This document shows, one piece after another, positions 12,469 through 24,622 of a stretch of 64,000 nt of DNA. The stretch is from Lentinula raphanica (lineage: Eukaryota > Basidiomycota > Agaricomycetes > Agaricales > Omphalotaceae): positions 1,116,001 through 1,180,000 of the forward strand of contig JANVFP010000007.1 in assembly GCA_027919835.1 (NCBI GenBank), read 5' to 3'. Both the position numbers and the translations under genes were made by a program. Within the stretch, counting starts at the first letter, position 1. Each line of letters starts with the position of its first letter. Under the pieces are notes generated by a model. The model was not told the DNA's origin and searched no databases. It worked only from the letters and a program-made list of their open reading frames with translations.

Positions 12469-12579
12469 ATCACCAAATGCGTGGATGATGGGCGGTCTTC
12501 GAAAGTGGTTGTGAAATTCTCATCTCGTTAGGCCCGATATCTTGTCAGTTGATAAAGTCTCAGCTAGATTTGAATCGAC

Positions 12580-15500
12580 AGCTGATACTGTAAAACTTTT
12601 GTAAAAAGTACTGATAAGTTATCGGGTACCTATTGCAAATAGTTGTGATAACCCGGAGGGGGTCCCGGAAATGGCCCCGGGGGGTGGTCATGCCTGTCAC
12701 CACCTGTCACATATGGCTTATATTTACTGTTTTGGGTAATTAATAATCATCCAGATATTAAATAAGCAGTACATTTTCAAAAAAACCCGAAAATTCATAA
12801 AAATTCATAAAAAACCTAAAATGGCCTGATTAGGTCAGATCAGGATATGTAAGCAAATGACCTCATATGATAAAAAATGATGTAGGGCCAATCTAGGTAC
12901 TAAAAATAGCCCAAAAAATCACTAAAAATGCAAAAAATATTTAGGGATGGTATAGAGCCTATTGCAGGCCCAGGCACATCAAAATTACCAAAAAAGGAAA
13001 AAATTGATCATGATCTTATCTAGTAGCAAAAAATCTGAAAAAAATCCTAAAAATAGTCAAAAAATTCAGGGGTGCCTTGTTGGCCGTGAAAATGCAAAAT
13101 AAAGAAAAATACACGACAAGTGTAAAAATTTTCATCACTCCAAATCATTCCAAATCCACTATACAGTCAGTATATATGTTGTATATGCTATATTTAGCAT
13201 CCTAGTACCTTTATTGGGCTAAAAATAGAACTTGATCTCATCTGATAGCAAAAAATCTGAAAAAATCATAAAAAATACTCAAAAAATTCAGGGGTGCCTT
13301 ATTGGCCCTGAAAATGCAAAATAAAAAAATTTACACGACACAATTGAAAAACAATATCACTCCAAATCATACCAAATCCACTACACAGTCAGTATATATC
13401 ATGTATATACTATTTATAGCACCCCTAGTACCCTCAATCACTTATATCACTCAAGAATCATACCAAACTGAATGATTTGGGGAGTAAATATATTGTACAT
13501 GATATTTTTAGCACACCTAGTACCCTTAATGACTCAGAACAATTTATATTACCCAATATGTTCAGTACACTTAACACTCATCAAACCTCACACATGAAAA
13601 CTCATAACAGTACTTATATGTATTATACTTAACACAGTTGACAATGAAAATACTCAAAACAGTATTATCAGTCACTATACTTAACACACTTAACAGTCAA
13701 AAAGTCGGAATAATGTTACTTTATATACATAACACACTCATTGTTATACTATAACACACTTATAACAACAAGTTTTGGGCGCTTATGGGCGCTTATTTGG
13801 TGTTTTTGAGTCGAAATTCATTAATAGCACACTCAATAATTTTTGTGTGGGCTCTATATTGTGTAAGGATGTTGCTTATATCATACTACACTTGATACAG
13901 CTCGGAGAACTTAAGATTACAGCTTTTGGAACTGGCTATATTGTGATCTTTTGTGATATAACAGTGTTTTATGTAAATGTCAATGCATACACCCATGTTA
14001 TGAAGTCAAACTGCTACTGGGTCATGAGAAGAGTTATCCTACAACCTATTCTATGCTAACCCTATGTGATACAGCAAAGAGATCTGTAATGGGGGTCATT
14101 GAATATGACATCTATTGTTACATGTAAGTGTAGACATCTATAGTGTACATGAAACATGTACATCTATATCACAGAGTCCAATAGTCATAGTGAGTATCTG
14201 AACCATGTCCAGACACTTCTAATAGACTGTAGGAGTGATTCCCTCATGAACCACCATCAGTATACTTGCATTACATGGACATATGCATTGACATTTACAT
14301 AAAACACTGTTATATTTCAAAAGATCACAATATAGCCAACCACACAGGTTAAATTTTCGAGTTCTCTGAATTGTATCTAGAAGAATATGATATAGACAAC
14401 ATCCTTACACAATATAGAGCCCACACAAAAATTATTGAGTGTGCTATTAATGAATTTCGACTCAAAAACACCAAATAAGCGCCCATAAGCGCCCAAAACT
14501 CGTTGTTATAAGTGTGTTATAGTATAACAATGAGTGTGTTATGTATATAAAGTAACATTATTCCGACTTTTTGACTGTTAAGTGTGTTAAGTATAGTGAC
14601 TGATAATACTGTTTTGAGTATTTTCATTGTCAACTGTGTTAAGTATAATACATATAAGTACTGTTATGAGTTTTCATGTGTGAGGTTTGATGAGTGTTAA
14701 GTGTACTGAACATATTGGGTAATATAAATTGTTCTGAGTCATTAAGGGTACTAGGTGTGCTAAAAATATCATGTACAATATATTTACTCCCCAAATGTTT
14801 GGTTTGGTATGATTCTTGAGTGATATAAGTGATTGAGGGTACTAGGGGTGCTATAAATAGTATATACATGATATATACTGACTGTGTAGTGGATTTGGTA
14901 TGATTTGGAGTGATATTGTTTTTCAATTGTGTCGTGTAAATTTTTTTATTTTGCATTTTCAGGGCCAATAAGGCACCCCTGAATTTTTTGAGTATTTTCT
15001 ATGATTTTTTCAGATTTTTTGCTATCAGATAAGATCAAGTTCTATTTTTAGCCCAATAAAGGTACTAGGATGCTAAATATAGCATATACAACATATATAC
15101 TGACTGTATAGTGGATTTGGAATGATTTGGAGTGATGAAAATTTTTACACTTGTCGTGTATTTTTCTTTATTTTGCATTTTCAGGGCCAACAAGGCACCC
15201 CTGAATTTTTTGACTATTTTTAGGATTTTTTTTCAGATTTTTTGCTACTAGATGAGATCATGATCAATTTTTTCCTTTTTTGGTAATTTTGATGTGCTTG
15301 GGCCTGCAATAGGCTCTATACCATCCCTAAATATTTTTTGCATTTTTAGTGATTTTTTGGGCTATTTTTAGTACCTAGATTGGCCCTACATCATTTTTTA
15401 TCATATGAGGTCATTTGCTTACATATCCTGATCTGACCTAATCAGGCCATTTTAGGTTTTTTTTATGAATTTTTATGAATTTTCGGGTTTTTTTTGAAAA

Positions 15501-15693
15501 TGTACTGCTTATTTAATATCTGGATGATTATTAATTACCCAAAACAGTAAATATAAGCCATATGTGACAGGTGGTGACAGGCATGACCACCCCCGGAGCC
15601 ATTTCCGGGACCCCCTCCGGGTTATCACAACTATTTGCAATAGGTACCCGATAACTTATCAGTGTTTTTTACAAAAGCTTTACTGTATCCTGT
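12580..15693. mobile_element. Palindromic long-arm element A (3.1 kb)
   Basis: Left and right arms of about 1.4 kb are near-perfect inverted copies (left from 12580 to about 13990, right from about 14284 to 15693) around a unique centre of about 290 bp. Termini are AGCTGATACTGTAAAAC (left) and ACAGGATACAGTAAAGC (right, minus strand). Flanks TGAATCGAC and GGAATCAAA agree at 6 of 9 bases, so a diverged 9-bp target duplication is possible. Each arm has two copies of GGGCGCTTAT near its inner end. No transposase is present. Both arms carry an insert of about 30 bp ('ttactttatatacataac') that is missing from elements B and F. Confidence 0.85.
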
Positions 15694-16215
15694 GGAATCA
15701 AAGGTAGACTCCTATCGTGGAGATACAGAGGACTTGGTTCTCGGTTGTTCCAAGTGAGCGTTCAGAGTTTCGGTGGCTCTGTTCAAGCAGACGTGTGGTG
15801 ATCGGTGATCCATACGAGCTGTGAAGGTTTCCTGTGATCGGTGATCAGTAGATCTTCAACCTGGTTCTGATAGTATTTGTGTGGTCATAAAGTCTGATCT
15901 ATACGAGTTCTTTCATTCCTTGTAAACCCTTTGAGTGGATCACTCACCCCCTTCGAGTCCAGATCAAAAGATCTGTACTTCCGTGTCACTTCGCTCTGTT
16001 GACCTGTATTGCGGATCCAGTAGATCTTTTAAGACTACCAGTTCATTCTAAGGTATAAGATCGTGCGGAATCTCTGACAACGCCCCACACCTCGCTTAAA
16101 TACATTTGACAAATGACATAAGAAGTATATTGGTGATCAGTGTTCAGTGATAAAGTCACTAGGTCATTAGATCTATCCAACGAAGCATTAAATTGCACCC
16201 TTCATATCCTCGTTA
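15694..16215. other. Right end of composite insertion, no gene recognised
   Basis: The sequence has repeated GATC-containing words ('gtgatcggtgatc' twice near 15800-15850; 'agatct' several times). It ends at the host junction at 16215. No coding potential is visible. Confidence 0.3.
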
Positions 16216-17436
16216 CCGGGTCACTTGGGTCAAACATCTCATCCTTATACAAGCAGCGTGGACGTGCAGAGATAGCGAAGTCGTAATCTGTATCAAATGC
16301 GCAAACGGCAGCGTGAACCCTGCGTGATAACTAATGGTCAGTCATAAATGTGCTAGTAAGCTTGGAGATGACTTACACCGGATCGTCCCAATTGAATTTG
16401 ACTGGACAGAGAAGTCGTCCTGTGATATCGTTCTGAAGGCCTCTATTCTCCCGGGTGTTCAAACGAAACTCGTCTAGAAGTACAAGAACAGGTGGTGCGG
16501 TCACCGTAGTGGTAGCAGCCTGAGAAGGATTAGGCCGTGTGACAGCTGTGCCATGGGCATGTGACCTGGCTTCCATGAGTCTTGTTTGATTGATCCTTCA
16601 AACCTCTTTATTCAACTCTTCGCCCACGAAATTCATTACCTTCGATGTATCAAAGGATCTGGCACTCTTTGCGCCCTTCTCTAGCTAGTACACGAAGGTC
16701 ATTACCATCGTTGGCATCTGCACAATACGAAAGTCATATGCTTACCTCACGGACAATGTGTTCACCGTTAGCCTCCTTGATCTTCTGCAAGAAATCGGGA
16801 TAGACTGATTTCTTGAGGATGAGGATACCATTGTATCCTTGTTGTAGCCTTAAAGGGTATGACAGTAAGTGCTAGTACTATTAATATGGACTTGGCTTAC
16901 GTTCGTTTTTCTGCTTGTTCCTTAGCACGCACTTCTTCATCTACTTCATTGTCGTCATCTTCATCGTCTGGTGCAACTTGGTGATACCTCTTCTCGCGGT
17001 ACTCATCGTACTGGGCTAGAAGAGTATGAATATCTTCGTAAACTGTCACAAGCTTGGGAATGGCACGTCCACGTCAGCTCAAAGGTGTTTCACCGTTCAA
17101 TGGTTCACTGCAGAAGTATATGTCAGTAAGTCCGGTTTGTTGACACAAGAATTGAATACTCACGGTGCTTTTCTCTTGCAATTTTTGTTCTCTTTAGAGC
17201 TGCGTGCACTTGCGAGCTGCCGTTCCAAATCCTTGATTCGTTTGAGGGCATCTCACTGAGTATCGCGTGTCGGTTGCGATGATGGCTGAGTTTGACCAGT
17301 TGGAGAGCGTATCCAACGAGCTGGAGGTGAGCTCTGTGTTGTACGACGGTCACGTTCCCTTGAACAACCACGCATCCCAGAACCTGGAGAGCTGTCAGCA
17401 TGTTCACGGTGTCCACTGGATTTGGTATGGGATGGC

Positions 17437-20400
17437 AGCTGAAGCTGTAAGAGCTTCGCGAAGTAGTCTGATAAGTCTCGAAGATTACTTTGCGAAGTAA
17501 CCCGAGTGGCTCTCGAAGCTCAAAAAACCCTTTCGGGCAGGCCAGTAGGGCTCGGGGGGGTGCTCGGCTATTTAGTATATTTATTAATATTCAATAATTC
17601 TTTTATTATTTAATAGGTATATTATAATAAATCTACTTCGCGAAGCTATGCTGCACTTCGCGAAGTGACTATGTTTACGACAATCATGAAATCAGGTAAA
17701 TTAGGGTTACATCATTACGTCATTGATTTCCTTTTTGGGTTATGGTATTTTTGAATAGAAAAATGCATGTTATGATATCATTGATTTTGGGATGCTAAAA
17801 ATCACAGATGAATCCAAAAATGGCTATAGGGAGGTACTGGCTACCTCAGGCACATCAAAATTGCCTAAAAAGGAAATTGGTCCAAAAATAGAACTTGATC
17901 TCATCAGGTAGCAAAAAATCTGAAAAAATCATGAAAAATACTCAAAAAATTCAGGGTCACCTCAATGGCCCTGAAAACGCAAAATAAAAAAAAATACGCG
18001 ACAAGTGTCAAAATTTTTATCACTCCAAATCATACCAGATCCTCTATACATTGAGTATATATGATGTACATGCTATTTTTAGCACCCCTGGTACACTCAG
18101 ATACTCAGAATGGCTTATATCATTCAATATATTCAGCACACTCAATGCTTATTATACTTAACATACTTAACAATGAAAAAACTCAGAATAGTAGTAATGT
18201 ATATCATACTCAACACACTCAACAATGAAAAACCTTGAAACAGTGTTCATGTGTATTATACTTAACACACATAACACACTTAACAATGAAAAAACTCGGA
18301 ATAGTAGTAATGTATTTCATACCCAACACACTCAACAATGAAAAACCTCGAAACAGTGTTCATGTGTGTTATACTCAACACACATAATGCACTTAACAAT
18401 GAAAACCCTCAGAACAGTGTTCATATATATTATACTTAACATACTCAACACACTTGACACATTTCATCAATCAATATAACATACTTAACAATCAAAAACT
18501 CGGAGTAGTGTTATCACACATTATACTTAACACACTTCATCAGTAAGTATAACATACCTTCAATAGGACATTGTTATACTATGACACACTTATAACAACG
18601 AGTTTTGGGCGCTTATGGGCGCTTATTTGGGGTTTTTGAGTCGAAATTCATTAATAGCACACTCAATAATTTTTGTGTGGGCTCTATATTGTGTCAGGAT
18701 GTTGTCTATATCATATTCCTCTAGATATAATTCGGAGAACTCAAAAATATAACCTGTGTGGCTAGCTATACTATGATCTTTTGTGATATAACAGTGTTTT
18801 ATGTAAATGCCAATGCATATGTCCATGTAATGCAAGTATACTGATGCTGGTCCATCAGGAAAGCACTCCTACAGTCTACTGGCAGTGTTTGTACATGATT
18901 CAGATAGCTATCATAAAGGTTAGACTCTGTGATATACATGTACATGTTTCATGTACACTATAGATGTCTACACTTACATGTAACAATAGATGTCATATTC
19001 AATGACCCCCATTACAAATCTCTTGGCTGTATCACATAGAGTTAACATAGAATAGGTTATAGGATGACTCTTTTCATGACCTAGCAGCAGTTTGACTTCA
19101 TAACATGGGTGTATGCACTGTCATTTACATAAAACACTGTTATATTACAAAAGATTATAGTATAGCTAGCCACACAGGTTGTATTTTCGAGTTCTCCGAA
19201 TTATATCTAGAGGAATATGATATAGACAACATCCTGACACAATATAGAGCCCACACAAAAATTATTGAGTGTGCTATTGATGAATTTCGACTCAAAAACC
19301 CCAAATAAGCGCCCATAAGCGCCCAAAACTCGTTGTTATAAGTGTGTCATAGTATAACAATGTCCTATTGAAGGTATGTTATACTTACTGATGAAGTGTG
19401 TTAAGTATAATGTGTGATAACACTACTCCAAGTTTTTGACTGTTAAGTATGTTATATTGATTGATGAAGTGTGTTAAGTGTAACACACATGAGCACTGTT
19501 CTGAGTTTTTTCATTGTTAAGTGTGTTGAGTATGTTAAGTATAATACACATGAACACTGTTTCGAGCTTTTTCATTGTTGAGTGTGTTGAGTATGATATA
19601 CATTACTACTATTCCGAGTTTTTTCATTGTTAAGTGTGTTAAGTATAATACACATGAACACTATTTTGAGGTTTTTCATTGTTGAGTGTGTTGAGTATGA
19701 TATACATTACTACTATTCTGAGTTTTTTCATTGTTAAGTGTGTTAAGTATAATAAGCATTGAGTGTGCTGAATATATTGAATGATATAAGCCATTCTGAG
19801 TGTCTGAGTGTACTGGGGGTGCTAAAAATAGCATGTAATACATTACTACTATTCTGAGTTTTTTCATTGTTAAGTGTGTTAAGTATAATAAGCATTGAGT
19901 GTGCTGAATACATTAAATGATATAAGCCATTCTGAGTATCTGAGTGTACCAGGGTTGCTAAAAATAGCATGTACATCATATATACTAAATGTATAGAGGA
20001 TCTGGTATGATTTGGAGTGATAAAAATTTTGACACTTGTCGCGTATTTTTTTGTATTTTGCGTTTTCAGGGCCATTGAGGTGACCCTGAATTTTTTGAGT
20101 ATTTTTCATGATTTTTTCAGATTTTTTGCTACCTGATGAGATCAAGTTCTATTTTTGGACCAATTTCCTTTTTAGGCAATTTTGATGTGCCTGAGGTAGC
20201 CAGTGCCTCCCTATAGCCATTTTTGGATTCATCTGTGATTTTTAGCATCCCAAAATCAATGATATCATAACATGCATTTTTCTATTCAAAAATACCATAA
20301 CCCAAAAAGGAAATCAATGACGTAATGATGTAACCCTAATTTACCTGATTTCATGATTGTCGTAAACATAGTCACTTCGCGAAGTGCAGCATAGCTTCGC

Positions 20401-20603
20401 GAAGTAGATTTATTATAATATACCTATTAAATAATAAAAGAATTATTGAATATTAATAAATATACTAAATAGCCGAGCACCCCCCGGAGCCCTACTGGCC
20501 TGCCCGAAAGGGTTTTTTGAGCTTCGAGAGCCACTCAAGTTACTTCGCGAAGTAATCTTTGAGACTTATCGGACTACTTCGCGAAGCTCCTACAGCTACG
20601 GGT
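17437..20603. mobile_element. Palindromic long-arm element C (3.17 kb)
   Basis: The two arms are inverted copies around a short centre near 18.9 kb. Termini are AGCTGAAGCTGTAAGAGC (left) and ACCCGTAGCTGTAGGAGC (right, minus strand). The flanks TGGGATGGC (17428-17436) and GGGGATGGC (20604-20612) form a 9-bp target duplication with one mismatch, and the DUF6698 reading frame continues across it. CTTCGCGAAG palindromes cluster within 200 bp of each end. The inner halves of the arms and the GGGCGCTTAT pairs match elements A, B and F, but the outer parts differ. No transposase. Confidence 0.88.
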
Positions 20604-21654
20604 GGGGATGGCTGTATATCACCGGGGCTGGGAGAACGAGATGACTCCATTGAATGTGTCGAAGCGCAACGAGGAGCCATACTGCTAGTAGGGAAACTGG
20701 TCGAAGGAGGTGATGGTTGCAGTTCAAGATAGGTTCGTTGATTTTTTTCCTTATAAACCTGTGCTGGAATTTCCAATCATACGCTATCAGGTGATCGCGA
20801 CCAGGTCCGTATGCAGAAAATAACAAATATACCACATGTTTCGGTGCCCGAACAGCCCCTTAAGTATCTCCTGAGTCCGACGCACCAACTCCAAAGAGTG
20901 CCAGGCATTTTGAATGGCTCGGTCTGTCAGCTCAGCAGTAACTTGGCCGCGGCATGCTGCTTAGAAGCTTGTACATTTTTATTCTTGTTCTCCCTTTCCT
21001 ACTTCTCCAAGTTGGTGGCATGTTCAATCAGAGCTTACATTGTGCTCCTGATTGTGACCGAGGCCCATTCACATCTGCACAGGCAGTAGCCCAACACCAG
21101 CTTCGCTGTTCTGCATGGAGTGCACATCTCTGGGCTCGGGCAGAGAAGCGAACACTCAACGAAGATGTCAGCGGTGATGATGAAGACCCCGCACTCACCC
21201 GCCGAAAATGCCAGAAGCTTCGCCGTAGCAAGAACTTAAAGCCGAAGAAGCCTGCTATGCCTGGGCCATTGCCGCTGAGTACACCAATTGCTAGCACTAG
21301 TGGCATAACATCACAGAAATCTCCGAACCCCGAACTTCCAGAGGTATGTCTGGATTCCAGACTGTGCTTCATATCATTGATAGAATGGATTTTCACTAAT
21401 ACCGCACAATTAAGATACAGCCTATTGCCTCAAATAATGATACCTGTGCTCCTTTGCCATCACCACCGAGACCTGAATCCCCTCCTGTTCCACATATGGG
21501 TATAGAGGAGGCCACCCCAGAGCTCACGACAGCTGGTAGGCCGATTCGAGCCACTCGTGGACAGCTTCCTGCACGTTTCCGGGATATTCTTCCACGGGCA
21601 GCTCCTGCAGCTGTTAGTACTCTCGAAGCTCTACAGGCTGACACCCCAGATCGC

Positions 21655-23292
21655 AGCTGAGGCTGTAAGATCTACACAAAGTAGCCCGATAAGTCTTGAG
21701 CAGAGCTTCACGAAGTACACTGATACTCTCTCGAAGGGTCAAATTTTGGCTCTGGGGGCTATTTTTTTTAATAATATATATATATTAGTTGTATTTTTCA
21801 TTAAAAAAAATAGAAAAAAAAATATACAGCTTTGCGAAGCGGTGTGGCAAATGTCACAAATGATGGCATCAGCCAAAATGATGAGATCTGCATCATTGAT
21901 TTGCCTTTTTGGGAAAAAAAAGATTTATATTGAAACCAGGGGTCATGAGAGTGCATATGAGTGTTTAAAAATAGGAAATATCATATAGGAAGCATATAGG
22001 GTATCCCAGGCACATCAAAGTTGCCTAAAAAGGCAATTGGTCTAAAAATAGAACTTGATCTCATCAGGTAGCAAAAAATCTGAAAAAATCATAAAAAATA
22101 CTCAAAAAATTCAGGGTCGCCTCGTTGGCCCTGAAAATGTAAAATAAAAAAAAAATACGCGACAAGTGTAAAAATTTTTATTACTCCAAATCATACCAGA
22201 TCCTCTATACATTGAGTATATATGATGTACATGCTATTTTTAGCACCTCTAGTACACTCAGACACTCAGAATGGCTTATAGCATTCAATATATTCAGTAC
22301 ACTCAATGCTTATTATACTTAACACACTTAACAATGAAAAAACTCGGAATAGTAGTAATGTATATTATACTCAACACACTCAACAATGAAAAACCTCAAA
22401 ACAGTGTTCATGTGTATTATACTTAACACACATAACACACTCAACAATGAAAAACCTCAAAACAGTGTTCATGTGTATTATACTTAACACACATAACACA
22501 CTTAACAATGAAAAAAAACTCGGAATAGTAGTAATGTATATCATACTCAACACACTCAACAATGAAAAACCTCGAAACAGTGTTCATGTGTGTTATACTC
22601 AACACACATAATGCACTTAACAATGAAAACTCTCAGAACAGTGTCCATGTGTATTATACTTAACATACTCAACACACTTAACAATGAAAAAACTCAGAAC
22701 AGTGTTCATGTGTGTTATAACACACTTCATCAATCAATATAACATACTTAACAATCAAAACTTGGAGTAGTGTTATCACAAATTATACTTAACACACTTC
22801 ATCAGTAAGTATAACATACCTTCAATAGGACATTGTTATACTATAACACACTTATAACAACGAGTTTTGGGCGCTTATGGGCGCTTATTTGGGGTTTTTG
22901 AGTCAAAATTCATTAATAGTACACTCAATAATTTTTGTATGGGCTCTATATTGTGTCAGGATGTTGTCTATATCATATTCCTCTAGATATAATTCGGAGA
23001 ACTCAAAAATACAACCTGTGTGGCTAGCTATACTATAATCTTTTGTAATATAACAGTGTGTCATGTAAATGACAGTGCATACACCCATGTTATGAAGTCA
23101 AACTGCTGCTGGGTCATGAAAAGAGTCATCCTACAACCTATTTTATGTGAACTCTATGTGATACAGCCAAGAGATCTGTAATGGGGATCATTGAATATGA
23201 CATCTATTGTTACATGTAAGTGTAGACATCTATAGTGTACATGAAACATGTACATGTGTATCACAGTGTCCAACCTTTATGATAGCTATCTG
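21655..23292. mobile_element. Palindromic element D, one arm plus centre (truncated)
   Basis: It starts with the subfamily terminus AGCTGAGGCTGTAAG at 21655. It runs through the arm and the GGGCGCTTAT pair (22868-22889) to the element centre (ending near 'gatagctatctg', about 23292), and lacks the second arm. It belongs to the same subfamily as C and E. Plavaka codons resume directly after it, but about 100 residues of Plavaka are missing at the junction, so a deletion probably removed the second arm together with host sequence. Confidence 0.8.
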
Positions 23293-23807
23293 TCTACAAC
23301 AGCCCGAGTTTTGCATCAATGACTTGAAGGGGTACAATGCTCAATGCGCCAATGAGAAGATCACTAACGCGGATGAAGACTGGGCTCAGAATCAATTCAA
23401 AGATTCATTTACAGAGACTTCTGTTGAGATCGAAGTACCCTCAGGTGATGCAAATATCCCATCAAAACTGTTCAAAATCCCCCAGCTCCTGTATCGAAAT
23501 CCTCTCTCAGTCATCCGTGCAGCTTTTCAAGATTGATTAGCTAGCCAGTTCCATTTCACGCCATTCAAGCTTTTGCAAGAGGTTACTGATGATGATGGAA
23601 AGACCTCATCTAAACAAATCTATACCGATCTGTACAACTCCGATGCATTCATTGAAGAACACAAAACTCTGCGACGTGCACCAACAGATGACCCAGGCTG
23701 TCAACGTGAGAAGGTAATCGCAGCGCTCATGTGTTGGTCAGATGCCACCCAGTTGGCCAACTTCGGAACAGCAAAGCTGTGGCCCATCTACATGATGTTT
23801 GGCAACC

Positions 23808-24580
23808 TGTTAAGAGTCGGATTATTTCTTAATAGCCTTCTAGAATATATTCATGATCACCAGGAAGTAACTTATCCTGGGGTTATTGCTGAATAATAGC
23901 TGCGAGGGGTCTTCTTCCAAGGGATGTTACGTCCTGAAAGGAATATCAAACTATATCGGCAAAGGTACTTGACTGGAAAAGCGTCAGGCAAGTAGTGTCG
24001 AAGGATAACTGTGAGGACGTCTTGAAAGGAAAATCGAGTTATATCGGCGAAGGACCTTGACTGGAATAGCGTCAGGCAAGGGTACTTGACTGGAAAAGCG
24101 TCAGGCAAGTATTGCAATAAGAATTGAGATGTCGTCTCCCAAGGTAATCTGTCGTCCTGGAAGGTAATCCAACCAATACTGCAATCTACTCGGCTGGAAA
24201 AGCGTCAGACGAGGCTTCAAACTATGTGGTAGCTTGGTATGTCACTGGATATGCACAGTGTAGGCAACACAATATGTGTAATTCCCAAATATACTCTGGA
24301 TGTAGGTGAAGGTTACAAAATAACAAGTCTAAAGGTTGTTTGTAAGGATTTGGTAATCCTTTTATAGTATATACTGTGGGAAAGGAATGCCTAAATAAGA
24401 AGGAAAGTGATTATCCCAATTGGGAATTGAGAAGTATATCTAATCTGTATTATGTAAGCAGTAATTTTTCGAAATTGTCAGTCATGATCAAGTGTTAGAA
24501 CAATATTATGAGTCCCTGCCATAAGTGTCTTCAACTAAACAAAGTGTTCTTTTGCCAGTCTGAAGTTTCACTTCCTAACA
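23808..24580 (-). repeat. LTR (3' LTR relative to gag)
   Basis: It is 773 bp with TGTTA...TAACA ends. It differs from the other LTR by a 21-bp block and a 3-bp deletion plus a few substitutions. It contains about four copies of a motif around 'ggaaaagcgtcaggcaag' (near 23975, 24060, 24090 and 24195). Confidence 0.92.
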
Positions 24581-24600
24581 GTACATCCCTCCCCAATAGA
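24581..24600 (-). promoter_or_regulatory. Polypurine tract of the LTR element
   Basis: On the minus strand GGGGAGGGATG lies directly upstream of the 3' LTR (plus-strand complement 'catccctcccc' at about 24584-24594). It is the expected primer site for second-strand synthesis. Confidence 0.6.
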
Positions 24601-24622
24601 ACCGAGCCCTCGAGGTTCAAGG

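Larger units (their letters stand above)
9330..16215. mobile_element. 6.9 kb composite insertion in the DUF6698 gene
   Basis: Both sides join host coding sequence. CCGG is present at 9326-9329 and 16216-16219, and the host frame reads through if one copy is kept, so a 4-bp target duplication is possible. The inner ends are TAATACGCCC... and ...CTCGTTA, giving only a weak TAA/TTA terminal inversion. Inside are two direct repeats of about 220 bp (9327-9548, 11606-11829), a helicase relic (10500-11220), a palindrome cluster (12072-12468), palindromic element A (12580-15693) and about 520 bp of unassigned sequence. The class of the primary insertion is unresolved: the two direct repeats do not bracket it as LTRs would. 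Confidence 0.6.
8618..20680 (-). pseudogene. DUF6698-type gene, split by two large insertions and two stops
   Basis: After removing the insertions, exons can be read on the minus strand: 20680-20604 joined to 17436-17164, then 17107-16901, 16848-16746, 16684-16640 (tentative), 16580-16377, 16319-16216 joined to 9329-9291, 9238-9059, 9004-8850 and 8795-8618. The start is MAPRCASTHSMESS. Next comes a coiled coil (LKRIKDLERQLASARSSKE), then GRLLCPVKFNWDDPV, VHAAVCAFDTDYDFAISARP, KGYLQSYLLVQ, MFTSPSS and ELLEWWN. These are landmarks I associate with the basidiomycete DUF6698 family, whose function is unknown. Frame continuity across both insertion points (DIQPS; DPSDPDKGYLQ) shows that one gene was interrupted. 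In-frame TGA codons at 17253-17255 and 17074-17076, probably from CGA, confirm decay. Most splice sites are GTRNGT...AG. Confidence 0.8.

Noticed and set aside
13775..14059. A 94-104 codon frame starting MGAYGRLFGVFE in palindromic elements A, B and F (also 32866-33180 and 62905-63219)
   Set aside because: It starts inside the GGGCGCTTATGGGCGC repeat, overlaps the opposite-strand segment that looks more protein-like, has no known motif, and is conserved only because the elements are recent copies.
23872..24117. Minus-strand LTR frame MQYLPDAFPVKYP..., repeated at 28355-28621
   Set aside because: It lies within both LTRs and simply translates the repeated 'cgtcaggcaag' motif. No protein family resembles it.
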